From contig NC_061132.1 of the NCBI RefSeq assembly GCF_905220365.1, forward strand, positions 1,426,001 through 1,490,000: 64,000 nucleotides of DNA. The letters run 5' to 3'. The stretch is from Vanessa cardui (lineage: Eukaryota; Arthropoda; Insecta; Lepidoptera; Nymphalidae). The position numbers and the translations under genes were made by a program. The notes beneath the pieces are model-generated. The model was given only the letters and a program-made list of their open reading frames with translations, was not told the origin of the DNA and made no database searches. Positions 1 to 11,156 of this stretch are shown here, piece by piece. Numbering within the stretch: position 1 is the first letter of the stretch; each line of letters starts with the position of its first letter.

Positions 1-57
1 ACGTGTCATAAAATTATGTATTTAGCTAGTGTTAGATGTTGTACAAATAATGTATAC

Positions 58-366
58 TTGCTAGATGTGAGTCGAGATGGCCCAGTGGTTAGAACGCGTG
101 CATCTTAACCGATCATTGCGGGTTCAAACCCAGGCAAGCACTGCTGATTCATGTGCTAAATTTGTCTTTATAATTCATCTCGTGCTCAGCGGTGAAGGAA
201 AACATCGTGAGGAAACCTGCATATGACAAATTTCATAGAAATTCTGCCACAACCAACCCGCATTGGAACAGCGTGGTGGAATATGTTCCAAACCTTCTCC
301 TCAAAGGGAGAAGGAAGCCTTTAGCCCAGCAGTGGGAATTTACTGGCTGTTGTTGTTGCTAGATGT
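58..366 (+). repeat. Metulj-like tRNA-derived SINE, full length, with target-site duplication
   Basis: The element runs from about 69 to 355. It has a tRNA-like head with an A-box-like part (GATGGCCCAGTGGTTAGAA, from 76) and a B box GGTTCAAACCC at 121-131. A lepidopteran SINE body follows (CATCGTGAGGAAACC, CAACCCGCATTGGAACA, TTTAGCCCAGCAGTGGGAA), and it ends in a TTG repeat. An 11-bp direct repeat TTGCTAGATGT flanks it at 58-68 and 356-366, as expected for LINE-mediated insertion. The body lacks a short segment, ACATGTGTATTC, that the copy at 51951 has. The intact duplication suggests a fairly recent insertion. The family name is from memory of Heliconius SINEs; the structure is read directly. 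Confidence 0.88.
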
Positions 367-424
367 ACACATTTGTAAACAAATAAGCAAAATTATTTTG
401 ATACTCAATAAAAACAAAACAATC

Positions 425-457
425 ATTCAGAGAACACCGTGACAGTGTTCTCTGAAT
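425..457. repeat. 13-bp perfect hairpin
   Basis: ATTCAGAGAACAC at 425-437 is exactly complementary to 445-457 across a 7-base loop. No T-tract follows and no transcript is evident, so this is recorded only as a dyad. Confidence 0.7.
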
Positions 458-721
458 AGACGCAACTTAGGTAGCATGCTATGAAATTAAATAAATGTTG
501 ACATTCGAACATATTCAAATTGGGCATGCACTTACATGCTACTAAGTAGCTGTAAATCAAAGTAGCATGCTTACGTGCTTATTTAGAGTATGTTAGTACT
601 TTAGCTGTGGGTCAAGAGCATCACTTCGAAACAATATATCATGAAAATTGCATTCCATAAATAGATACTAATTGCAACTTATATTAACTATATTTTCTTT
701 CTTCTATTTCTAATACCAATG
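458..721. other. Unique AT-rich stretch with repeated TAGCATGC motif
   Basis: No gene is visible. The palindrome TAGCATGCTA occurs at 472-481. A 9-bp inverted repeat CATGCTACT/AGTAGCATG lies at 535-543 and 561-569. Nothing else is recognisable. Confidence 0.5.
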
Positions 722-910
722 ATAATAAATAAATAAATATTGGATAACATCACATACATAACTCTGATCTCAATGTAAGCAGCTAAAGTACTTGTGTTAT
801 GGAAAATCAGAAGTAACGAACCACAAACACCCAGACCCAAGAAAACATAGAAAAGTAATGAACTTTTTCTATATAGACTCCGCCGGGAATCGAACCGGTA
901 TACACACTAC
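722..910 (-). repeat. Second tRNA-derived SINE family (GGTTCGATTCC B box)
   Basis: Read on the minus strand, this has a B box GGTTCGATTCC (complement of 886-896). The body follows: GTTTTCTTGGGTCTGGGTGT, then TCTGATTTTCCATAACACAAG, and an ATTTATTTATTTATT end. The same body occurs at 12901-13120 (+), 20943-21075 (-) and 46930-47085 (+), so this is a dispersed family with four copies in the window. The tRNA head seems short here. Confidence 0.8.
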
Positions 911-1401
911 TACTCAATATATAAGCAATTCGTAAACCACTTGAAAATTATCTAAAATTAATAGAATAATCTTGTTCAATAGAAGCCTTATTAATTAATA
1001 CATACAACAGTATATCATATGGATATTTATCTATGTATCGGGTACTCGTTGTTCTAAACTAAAATTCATATAAATAAATTAGACGTTCTTCGAGCGTTTA
1101 TTATAAGGCAGCCGGGCATTTCGTTCCGCTGCCGGGCCGGTTCTAGACTTTAGACACGTTCGTTAATATGAAAATTAGCTTGAATGAGCTACGGGGAAAT
1201 TGGTTGCACCTTTGGCGTAACGCTTCCAGTTTCTATCTAACTTCATTTAGCTACCGGGTGTAATTTCCTTTGTATAAATTTATCATAAATCGATACTGGT
1301 ATATGTGCAATATTACATACAAAAGTAGATAGTGTTCGCACAGACATATAAGATCTTGGTCTCAAAGTTTGGTGACACTGGTGATGTGACGCTACCAGCA
1401 T
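911..1401. other. Non-coding stretch with a GC-rich patch
   Basis: No gene is visible. Around 1108-1145 there is an unusually GC-rich patch with the decamer GC(A/T)GCCGGGC repeated 20 bp apart (1108-1117 and 1128-1137) in otherwise AT-rich DNA. It may be a regulatory site cluster; nothing proves it. Confidence 0.4.
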
Positions 1402-1657
1402 ATAAATTTCCCACAGCTGGGCTAAGGCTCCCTCTACCTTTTGTGGAGGATGTTTGGAACATATGGCACCAAGGTGTTCCAATGCGGGTTGGTGGAATAC
1501 ACATGTGGCAGAATTTTTAAGAAATCGCGAGAATGAGTTGGAGACGTATTGTAAACACAAATTAAGTACATGAATATTCAGTGGTGCTAGCCTGGTTTTG
1601 AAACCGCAATCATCGCTTAAGATGCACGTGTTCTAACCATTGGGTCATCTCGGCTCG
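1402..1657 (-). repeat. Metulj-like SINE, decayed, minus strand
   Basis: Reading the complement, the tRNA-like head starts near 1656 (GAGCCGAGATGACCCA) with a B-box-like GGTTTCAAAACC. The tail half (CCCAGCTGTGGGAA, near 1412-1425) comes last. The middle carries the family sequence for AACCCGCATTGGAACACC and TGTTCCAAACATCC. Short open frames here are by-products of the SINE. Divergence and internal indels mark an old copy. Confidence 0.8.
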
Positions 1658-2142
1658 GTGATGTAAGGAATATCAATATTTCATAAACTGCCAATGCATA
1701 TGGCCAATGTTGGTGACAATACCAACCAAATCGGGCTCAATAAAGACCAACCACTAAATAATCAACATGTCAACATTCCAGCGAGTGTGAACACGAAAAT
1801 TACAAAGTCATCGAAGTTTCTAAAGTCAATAAATACACCCCTATAAAACACCTTAGAGACTCAAACAATTTAATTTACAGCAAGACGGTAAGTTCGGAAC
1901 ACGCCCGATATTGTACATTCCGCCCCTCGTTAATACAAATTCACGGGCCATCACTCGCTTTATACACCTAAGGAAACAAATTAAAAAAAAAAACAACTCG
2001 CCTAGTGTCAGTTACGATATTAAGTGGGGGTTCCGTAAAAATATTAAATTTTATGCCACTTTATTCTATATCTTAAATTTCAAAATATGGTCATATATAA
2101 AACATGTGCTATAAAGTTGAAAATGTACAGAACATTATGTAG
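1658..2142. other. AT-rich non-coding DNA
   Basis: No gene, RNA gene or repeat is recognised, apart from an A-tract at 1984-1993. Confidence 0.4.
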
Positions 2143-2271
2143 AATGGAGATGATTCAGTGGTTACAAAAATCAATCATAGAAGATAGCGGGTTTAAATTC
2201 GAACTAGCACCAATCCTTTTCACGTGTTTGCCTAAAATTCCATTCGTGTTCGGTAAAGAAGGAAATTACTG
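2143..2271 (+). repeat. Very decayed Metulj-like SINE head
   Basis: GGAGATGATTCAGTGGTTAC, then GGGTTTAAATTCGAACTAGCAC, resembles the tRNA-like head and B box of the SINE at 69-355. A further part near 2247-2268 resembles the body TCGTGCTCGGTGAAGGAAA. The tail is missing or unrecognisable. Confidence 0.5.
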
Positions 2272-2887
2272 AAAATCTATAATAATGCTGTTAATGCGAA
2301 AGAATGTTTGTCTGTTATTCAACTGAGTTGAATAAATTTGACATCAAGCTTGAATTCCAAGCTGAGTCAATGACTCTTCTGATAGACTACTTTTGACGTT
2401 TAACACTTACTGGTCCCTAAAACGCGAGCTAGCCGGGGGCGACAACTAGTAATATATCTCATTTAAGTAAAAGAGTAACTACTAAATTATCTAATTTATT
2501 TTTTGTTCTCAGTATACCCTACACATCTAAATGGTGTACTTAGTGCTTTTTATAAGAGACTATTAAAAATAAAGCATATTTTGATGTTTTGATATGATAC
2601 GCGGAACCCAAGATATTTACGTTAAGACTAATAAACGGGAGGTTCGGTAATTCATCATTGTTTTTCACTAATAAAAACACGACAAAAACACATCTTCCCA
2701 TCGCCCTCGACTCCTCCGCGGATGGGGGGATGTTCATATACAAATTATGTTATCGTTGGACTTTTGTTCGAGTTTTATAAAGATGTACGATACGACGGTT
2801 ATTTGGAATTATATTTCTTAACTTTAATCGTGAAACAATCGATGATTTAATAACATGTATATATATATAAAAAATGCGTATTGTATG
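2272..2887. other. AT-rich non-coding DNA
   Basis: No gene recognised. The stretch leads directly into the LINE remnant at 2888 and may include LINE sequence too decayed to see. Confidence 0.4.
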
Positions 2888-3022
2888 GCGATACGAATAT
2901 ACAACAACATTCCTGATTCCTTTAAGGATTTACCAACAACTATGTTCAAAAAGAAACTTTTTGATTTTCTTATAAATAAACTGTATTATAATGTTAACGA
3001 TTTTTTAACTGACAAGAATTAA
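2888..3022 (+). pseudogene. C-terminal end of a LINE ORF2 (reverse-transcriptase protein), relic
   Basis: One frame is open for 44 codons to a TAA at 3020-3022. It reads AIRIYNNIPDSFKDLP... and ends ...YYNVNDFLTDKN. Many lepidopteran jockey/CR1-type non-LTR retrotransposons end their ORF2 this way: an LYN.LP...K.L...FKK.L...L..K.YY.V.D.L pattern beyond the reverse-transcriptase domain. No RT domain lies upstream, so this is a 5'-truncated dead copy. The frame is intact over this short piece, which suggests moderate age. Clade assignment is by resemblance only. Confidence 0.75.
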
Positions 3023-3275
3023 CTAGTTGTATTATTGTGTTTGACATTATATCTTTAATTGTGTATACCTATTCTCAATTATTTTATTATTATTGATTTT
3101 TTATTAATTGTAATTTGATTTCATTAATTGTATTTAATTCAATATCATTAATGCATGTTTAATATTTGCACACCGATAAATCGGTAGAATATGAGAATCA
3201 TTATAAATGACCATCTATATTATGTACCATATTCTGACAATTAAATGAATTATTATTATTATAATTATAACTAGC
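3023..3275 (+). repeat. 3' UTR and tail of the same LINE copy
   Basis: The sequence after the ORF2 stop continues with GCACACCGATAAATCGGTAGAATATG and ends in AATGAATTATTATTATTAT, a short (TTA) microsatellite. LINE 3' ends commonly look like this. It sits directly behind the coding relic at 2888-3022 and belongs to the same insertion. Confidence 0.65.
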
Positions 3276-5549
3276 TACTCGCCCTCCGATTTCGTACGAC
3301 TACTACCACAGATTTTCCTTGTTTCTTTACTATATTGTCCATACATTAAAGCACTATATAAAGCACTACTTGCTTAGTATGGAGACGGTCTTTACAGAAG
3401 GATCGACTGATTTGTGATCATTCATCTTAGGCTATAAGGGAAATCACGCGCTACAATGTACTTTACAATTATAGTATGTTTTGTGGGAAAAAATATAAAG
3501 CGATCTGTATGTCGTGTAAGATTCGAGTATGTTTAATTGTATTCACCAACGCGCAGCTGTCTCTCACACACGACTTAACACAACATTAAATTCAAACTTC
3601 TATGTATTTTGTACAATCTTAGTCTTACAAAATTCATCAAAATGCATGGAAGTCAGAAACTAAAATAAATCGATATTATTATATTGTAGATGGAATAAAA
3701 AAAGACTTTCGCTTGCCCGAAATACTGTAGGCTCTTGTGTTCTATTTAATTGTTAATTTACTGTATTAAAATATATTTATTACGCTAGTTAATCTACTGG
3801 AATATTCCGAAATTGGACCACATTATTTTGAGCTTGTTTTCAATTATTGATTAGCTAGCTTGAGGATTGACTGGATAATAATACACACAATTTTACGTTA
3901 ATTTATTGCTTGTTAATATATTATAACAAGAGCTATACTTTTTTATTAAAGTCACTCAAGACATAAGTTGTCTTCCAATATAGATTGAGAATATTTATAA
4001 TTTATAAGTATATTGCAAAGACGGGGCAGTAGATAATGAAATTATAGGGGGGGGGGGGGGGGGTTAGGGAGACATTTTATTCTCGGCTGTTTGTTTAATC
4101 GCTATTTATCGGGAGATCGGAAGCGACTTATATCAAAGGTAGGACGTCATTTAATACGAACGACCTTTTTGGAAGATGACTTTGTTTGATTCGTTTGAGG
4201 AAAAATAATACGGGTACAAATTAGATGTATTTAGATGTACGTTTTAAAAAATAAAGTAATCAAATCACGCTCGTGTAAAATAAAGAATAATTAAGGAACA
4301 TTTGTGTACAAAAGGTTAAGGGATGAGGTGTATTTGTAAAAACTTGAAATATTATTTGAATGTCTGAAGCATTTATCATGTCATATAGAAGAAAGATTTG
4401 TTTTTATTCAAATAATATTGGTCTCAAATCCCCATCGAGAGGAACTTACATGTCTTGAATGAAAGATTACATGTATATCCACCATCGCAGCGATGTAGCG
4501 TGCTGCAATAAGCATCGTAGTCTCCTAAAAAGAAGCGTTTACAAAGCAGTGGATATCTACGTGTTGTTTATTATCTAATCAAATTTCGTTGATCGTAAGA
4601 AAAATATATTTTCGAAAAAAAAAAAATCTGAACATTAAAAAAATCAATAACCCAAAACGCAACAAATAGCGTTACGTAAATGTTTATTAAGAGGCCATTC
4701 ACTATATATTTACGTATAAAAACATGAGGGCAAAATATTGGTACACATTCTCCAAACATAACTCGGCGGATATCAAACAAATACACAGGATCCAAATCAC
4801 GAAACACCGAAGAGCCTTTATCTCTTGTATTGTTGTTTTTAATGAAACGTTGATGATGACCCGACATTGTCCAACGGATCGGGTCGTTATCCCTGTCCCT
4901 TAATATCCTGAAGGACCGTCATAAAATTCCACAGCCGATCGAGTGACAACGAGTTGAACATTCGTAACCTACATCGGAAGAGATGGAATCGTTTTAATTG
5001 TTGTTCCATCACTTTAGTTTTCCTGCCTTATATTTTAGTTTGGAATTTGTGTTGTCTTAATGTGTACAAATAGGTTCTAAATTTAAAATAATAATACGTG
5101 CCGATATGGAATAAAAGAGTAATGAAAAAATAATAGTTATCGCAGTGAGTTTTCATGTTACTAATTTGCTAACTAATATCAGTGAATCGGATGCCATTCT
5201 GTTATCATACACTTGTATTGACCATCTTGAATGTGTGGGTGAATCAGCTTTAAATGTTTTCCGTTGATATTCATCCGTGGTACACTTAAAGATTACAACG
5301 CTTTTATAATTTGTTAAATTGAAACAAAGCGCAGACGTAGCTCGCGAACCGTTACACAAAATACAAATGTCACGGAACGAATAATAATTCAATCTCGTTA
5401 ATTTTAAAGAAATCTGTTTTTGATCGAATCCATTGGGTGGGCATGGAAACTGGGGAATTAATAAAACATCAACTAAAGCGAAAACGGGCGGAAAAATAGA
5501 GCCGAGGGAGCGTAAAAAAATGTCCACAAGGAACGTGCTCTTCATTAAG
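3276..5549. other. Non-coding AT-rich DNA with a 17-base G run
   Basis: No gene recognised. Open frames at 4571-4867 and 5153-5545 (minus strand) show no family resemblance, no splice support and AT-driven composition. I treat them as chance. The G run at 4047-4063 is listed separately. Confidence 0.45.
4047..4063 (+). repeat. Homopolymer G17 followed by TTAGGG
   Basis: Seventeen consecutive G are followed at once by TTAGGGAG. This can form a G-quadruplex. It is also the type of run where sequencing and assembly are least reliable, so the true length is uncertain. Confidence 0.9.
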
Positions 5550-6830
5550 ACGAAATGGAAACACCGGATGAATTGATCAATCAGAAATTTTATGGCCGAG
5601 AATCACTCAACGGAAAATAATTCGCCGCTCGTTTGGCTTGGCTCATCGCCGCCGTTTTAATTTCGTCCTCTTGGGGAGATCGAGTGTCATCCAATCTATC
5701 TGACGACTCGGAAAAAAAATGTCCCCCATCCCCTTCAGCGCCCGGACGTCTTAAAGATAATGCCCGAAACGGAACTGGAATTATCTACATACTACGAGAT
5801 ATTATTTAAAGCGATATCAATTTATTATACGTAAGTAATTAATGTTACTACGGTACGGTATACTCGAATTGTCAAATAATTCTAAATTTCGGTTGAAATC
5901 TAAGCGGCCCGTCAGAATCGATGTTAACATGACTAATTATTCGGGTGGTTTGACGTATAATTACTGGGCGTAAGCACCCATCAGCCGCCTAATAATCTAT
6001 TCCGTTTGCGATAACTAATTAATCAAGATCAAACAGAAACAACAATCGCGTCCGAACTCATCATCGGGCTCCGTAGGACCATCTTTTGTTTTTGCAACGA
6101 AAAAATTTGATAATACTTTCCTTTCATCCCATCGCTAATAATTTTCCATAATCCCGAAGCGAAAACTCGGAGGTGGCATTAAAAGCGGCAATCAAACTGG
6201 CAATTTAGAGGGAGTTCCGAATTTAAATCCGAAAGAAACTGCCTTCCGATTTGTAATTCAAACGTGCAAGAAAATGGCGCGATATCCGATTTGAATAAAG
6301 AATCGGGGACGGACCAGCGGAATCGAGTTGTGGCGCTTACTTATACAATAGAAATAATAAATTTGACTTTCACTTAAACCTCCTTGGAAGAATTATCAAT
6401 GAGTACTTAAAAATAATGTGATGTATTTTTAGTTCGCAATAGATGTTCAATGTTCATATTATAAACAAAAGCTAACTGCTCTTAAATTACGTATGCAAAC
6501 GAAGCTATAAACATTGAATTCTCTTACCGTGTTACGAGCGAGATAATTATGAAGGCGTTCGCCCTTATCTTTAAAAAATATTATAGACTATTCAATCCGA
6601 GTCACCCCATGATCAAGCCTCGATACAGGCTCGAATGATCAGCCCCAAAGCCTTCATTAATGAAAACCATAAAGCCGGGGGCGCGTATCCGGCACGAAAG
6701 ACCAAGTAAAAACGCGCGTAAAACGACCGACGCCTTATTACGCCCACGGGGGCAGGTGGGGCGCTGAAAAATTGTAGTGCTAAAAGAATTAAGTTATTGC
6801 CGGAGGTGTAATTGGTTTATGGAGATTGAG
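5550..6830. promoter_or_regulatory. Candidate conserved non-coding / enhancer block
   Basis: For about 1.2 kb the composition is more balanced than its surroundings. It lacks repeats and is dense in homeodomain-type cores: TAATTATT near 5934, ACTAATTAATC near 6013, CATAAAGC at 6668, TTATTACG at 6735 and TAATTGGTTTATGG at 6809-6822. No open frame is convincing. This looks like regulatory DNA of a developmental gene, but that is inference from composition and motif density; no comparison was possible. Confidence 0.35.
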
Positions 6831-8221
6831 ATATTGATGAGGGATTTTTAAGAGATGTTTTGGACAACATAAATTGGTGTTTATAATATACCTACATTGC
6901 TTAGACGTGTTATACGAAATGATGAGAAAAATGGGTTGGCAAATAAAACACGTGCATCCTCTTGACGATGACAGCTTTGTTCGTATCGTAAGTCGACCTC
7001 ATTGTACTTACGGTCTAAAAGTCATATATGAAATATTTTCATTAATTTAATGCTTAAGTAGTAGGGAATGTTGCATTTCGCGTACTCGAGCAACGAACGC
7101 AATTGTCACTTACGACCTTCATCGTTTACAGTAGGTACATTATAAAACGCGATACAAAAAATCATGTAATGGTCATTTCAATAAAGACTATAGGATAATT
7201 AGTATAAACGAACTTATCAAAACTTACCTCGCCCATAGCACAAATGAATACATGAACGTTTTAGTAACAGAACAAGTTATAACAAGCCGCGTATAATTCA
7301 TTCGGAGTTGAAAATCAAAAATCATTCAAGCATCACTCGATCATCTGAGATCAGTGAATGTAAAAGCATTAATTTCGCCTCTCCAGAGCAGAATCTCCGG
7401 CGGAGCGTGATGGGGCTAGTCAATTAGTCGTAGTGCGCTTTGAAGTTGATAGTTGCGGATGCTGATATGGGTCTGCTGTCAGAGCAGAGATCGGATTTGC
7501 GGTACGTGTGTACGTGTGCCAGTGGGTCAGATAACATCTCCGTATTTAGATAAATGTCATATTTTGTGTGACTTTTTGAGGGAAGTCATTATATACATTT
7601 AATTATACTCACATATATAGATTTCAATGACAGTCTTTTTTTAAATTTAATAATTGCATTGACATTAATTTGTAACCAACAAACCGTTTTCTTATCTTCA
7701 TTTCTTTTAATTCGAAATGAAGATAATAGATAAATCACAAAGTTTGAAAGTTGAATATTTCAATTTCGGAACTAATATTAATCACAACGTCGAATAACAG
7801 AGCAGGTATAAGTATTTCTACAAACGAAAAAAAAAAACCGCAAACTTCATTCAAGTAGAACTCGGTAACTGGCCTGTCGTTCCGCGATGGTCCCAATTTT
7901 TGTGCTCTCGAAATTTTTTAACTACATCATCAAAATACGGCTGTCCCCCTTGTTGCACCTTAATGAGGCCCCCGTTCCCGAATTTTATAACTGCCGATAA
8001 CACGGCAGCATTGAATAATTGTCGTAATTTAGAATGCTTGTTACGCAAAAACACGATACTCGCTTTTATTACGTAACGTGATAGGCTGTATTGATATTAA
8101 GATAAGAAAAACACTGAGTGACACTTAGATTTGGGACACGTTTCAGTACGCCGTGACCGAAACGTCACGCTTTCTACTAGGGAATAATTTTTCGACTTTG
8201 TATTCGTTTTGTTTTATTCAT
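6831..8221. other. Non-coding DNA, nothing recognised
   Basis: No repeat family or gene is recognised. A minus-strand open frame at 7851-8054 has no recognisable domain and no plausible splice context. A short GC-richer patch lies at 7380-7510. Confidence 0.4.
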
Positions 8222-8445
8222 TATAAAGTTGTATATCATTACACAGTATAAAGCAAAGTCGCTAACAGTTGTCTCTCCTTATGTGTGCTTGGATCATTAA
8301 AATTACGCAACGGATTTTGATGCGAATTTTTTTAATAGATAAGGTGATTCAAGACGAAGGGATTTTGTATATGATACATAGACAATTTGGTATAGACACA
8401 GATTATTTTAGAAGTTTCTACTGTGATATCATATCATTGCACCCG
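8222..8445 (+). repeat. Dispersed repeat D (ATTACGCAACGGATTTTGATGCG)
   Basis: It starts around AGTATAAAGCAAAGTCGCT, continues with AAAATTACGCAACGGATTTTG and ATAGATAAGGTGATTCAAGA, and fades after 8440. Homologous pieces are at 17640-17757 and 54505-54620. This is a common lepidopteran interspersed repeat that I cannot assign to a class. The short open frame at 8269-8472 is a by-product. Confidence 0.7.
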
Positions 8446-9147
8446 TGCTTCAGTTTAGAAGATTTTCAGTAATATTATGTATAACACTCGTTAAAAAACG
8501 TATGAAAATTTAAAACGTTTATATGTAGTACTTGTTTCTATGTCTTGATTCATGATTTAATTATCACATCAGCTTAAGTCAAATCAAACTACAGTAGGTC
8601 AAAAATCAAACAAAATTTGGATGTCAAATCGACGCGATATTGGTCGAAAGCTTGAATATTCTATGATATTAATTATGCATTTGCGCAAAATAGGCGTTTC
8701 GTGTCGACGACGCTGATCGGGGACTTTGGAACTAAATTTAAAGTAACTATAAATAGTTAAACGAAGTTGTATTATTAATAAAGATATATTAATATACAAC
8801 ATCTGTGCACAATTATGACGAACTATTTGTAAATCTCATGGAATCCCTATCAAATCATATGAAATTAGTTAATCTAGTTTGTTTATCTATGTTTATCCCT
8901 TTTTCGATTGAAAAGGACGTGATGGTGTAAAATTATTACCATATAGTTATAAAATTTCAAGCCGATATAATCATTATGTACTTCTACGATACTTCGGATC
9001 AAATCTAAGTTACTACTTGGGACTTGTAACGTCGATCCTTCTTGGGGCTAGTTATCTGTTTCTATATAACATTCCACAGACATGTTTTTTATTTGAATTT
9101 ATAAAACGGCGTATGATTCAATACAACATTGTACTGACGATTCAAAA
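8446..9147. other. AT-rich non-coding DNA
   Basis: No gene or repeat is recognised. Confidence 0.4.
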
Positions 9148-9352
9148 GCGTGGATTTAATACTTGTTGACTTCTAGACAGTATCCTGTATTGCGTATATA
9201 CATACATATATAAGTGTATTTAACTAACGTTACTGTATTTTTAAATGCTGAGAAAGTGTGGGTTTCTTTCCGTTTCTTCTCGGTTTACTTTCCAAACCGG
9301 TAGAAGCTTTACTTAATATAGTTCTTAAATGACTTAATATTTTGATTTTGAC
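9148..9352 (+). repeat. Retrotransposon 3' tail, family A
   Basis: It begins GCGTGGATTTAATACTTGTTG and runs through TTTCTTCTCGGTTTACTTTCC and ACCGGTAGAAGCTTTACTTAA to an ATTTTGATTTTGA end. This is the 3' end of a non-LTR element found about ten times in this window (see 16675 for the best copy). The copy is decayed, with the TTGCCGG part altered. Confidence 0.75.
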
Positions 9353-10257
9353 TTTTTTTTTATATTCGTCGAAATACAAACGAATCTCTTATGTTCGTTA
9401 AACAAAGGATGAAATATTAAAAAAAAAATCAAATAAGAATACGTATAAAAATAAAATTATCATACATTACAAGACAATAATAATAAACGAACTTAATAAG
9501 GCCACGTCTACACATCAAAATGAGACATATCTTGTTATTTTCTAATGGGAGAGCGTCACGTCTCGAATGTAATACAAATTTTAATATTCGCAATCATTTT
9601 TACTCGACAGCCATATACAATATTGACCTTTATTACATTCGTATAGAGACAAAATTAGTGTATACATTTTTAAATACAAAAATAAACTATGTTGATGGGA
9701 TACTTGTTGCTACTAATAAGCCACTTGTATATTTTAATAATGTGAAATGTTTCTAGAGGTATCATTAAAATATCGGCAGGTGAAATAGGTTATTCGGTAT
9801 AGAGTGAGCTTGATGTTTTTCAGTTATTTTTTATAACTTTTTAAATTGTTAGGTTAAAACTAATTTACAAGGTATTCTTTATAAACTGCCTTCGGTATTT
9901 TTTTGATAAAGCGAGTATACTTACAGTTTCTTCACAATATATGTTATATAGATAGTATATGTTATTAGTATAGATTTTTTTGAAAGAAAAGGTGACAATC
10001 ATATGGAGACGAGGAGGAAAGTAAACTAATACTACCTGGGGCACGGTATTCATTTCTATAATAAGATTCCCCAGTTATTTTTAAAGATTCAAGCTCATGT
10101 AAAAATACATTGATAAGTCAGGTACATTGTAACAAAAGATTATATTTAAGACAAAAAAGCATGGACTCATTATTTGCTGATTTGTATGCCTGCATATACA
10201 CAAATTTAATTGTACTTAGTACATTATTGATATAGTCTGTAATTATAAGGATGGAAA
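9353..10257. other. AT-rich non-coding DNA
   Basis: No gene or repeat is recognised. Open frames at 9520-9756 (+) and 9865-10053 (-) are AT-driven and show no family features. Confidence 0.4.
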
Positions 10258-10404
10258 ATAGTGAATAGTGAGTTTCTTGCCAGTTCTTCTAGGTAGAATC
10301 TACATTCCAAATCGGTTGTAGCTATACATTTTATTCAACACAAACATGACCATACAAAAGTGCTTTCATGTGTTTACTTGAATAAAGAATATTTTGATTT
10401 TTTA
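10258..10404 (+). repeat. Retrotransposon 3' tail, family A
   Basis: It contains GAGTTTCTTGCCAGTTCTTC, then CTACATTCCAAATCGGTTGTAG, and ends CTTGAATAAAGAATATTTTGATTT. It lacks the first 80 or so bases of the family A tail. Confidence 0.8.
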
Positions 10405-11156
10405 CACTTTTATGAAAAACATTTTCATTAAACGTTAATAAAAACGATGCAACTTTTATAACATATTAACGAACGAAGATAATTTTTATATTTAATGACA
10501 CTTTCTTTCATCATCCAAGCATTTCATGCATGAAAGATCTTTGACATTAAAATTACTTTATACTCATTTGATTAAAAGAGAACCCATTGACTAAAATAAC
10601 AGACGCCCGAAATAGTATCCAACTATAAGACCATTTAGAGTCGTCGTATTTATACTTGAGGCTTACAAGATTAAATGAGAAACAGTGGTCGGGGGAATGA
10701 TAGCATATTTCTATGGCATTTAATTTTTTTTTTTATCACAAGGAGAAGTGTCTGTCGCGACACGTACCAGCGAAGTGACGAGTGCTTTGCGCCGCCTCTC
10801 CTGTTTAGCCGCCATTTTGAAAACTAAAGGGTTCACGGCGCGGTTAAAGAATTTTCTATTTCACTTTTCTGTTGCCCACTTCACTATTAGTGGTTGTAAG
10901 CTGTTTTATGTAAATACGTTTCAAGTTACTCGGTATATCATTTATGTATTACGTTCATTTCAATTGGTGTATGACTTTTTGTATCGTCGCTTTCGGTTGT
11001 ACGCGACTCGGGAGATTCAACCCTCACCTTTATAATGGTTACCTTGTAATGTTCACTAGACATATTTTATTTTTAATGGATTGCGATTTTTTTCATCGAA
11101 TATATTTAAGTAGCATCGCTACATCAGTATGTTATCAGTAAACGGGCGGGAAAATG
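10405..11156. other. Non-coding DNA with a CpG-rich patch
   Basis: Mostly AT-rich and featureless. From 10748 to 10850 there is a CpG-rich patch with the palindrome TGTCGCGACA (10753-10762) and GCCGCCATTTT, a YY1/pleiohomeotic-like core, near 10809. It could be a promoter or insulator. The open frame over it (10748-11035) has no recognisable domain. Confidence 0.35.

Noticed and set aside
76..140. Possible tRNA gene
   Set aside because: A and B boxes are present, but the sequence does not form a cloverleaf acceptor stem and is followed by the SINE body; the same holds for 51951, 55540, 58402, 12901 and 33272.
1243..1560. 105-codon minus-strand open frame
   Set aside because: It is produced by a Metulj-like SINE (GCATTGGAACA and related body sequence).
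5153..5545. Longest open frame in the window (130 codons, minus strand)
   Set aside because: No recognisable domain, low-complexity-free but unfamiliar product, no start context or splice signals; expected length range for chance in 64 kb of both strands.
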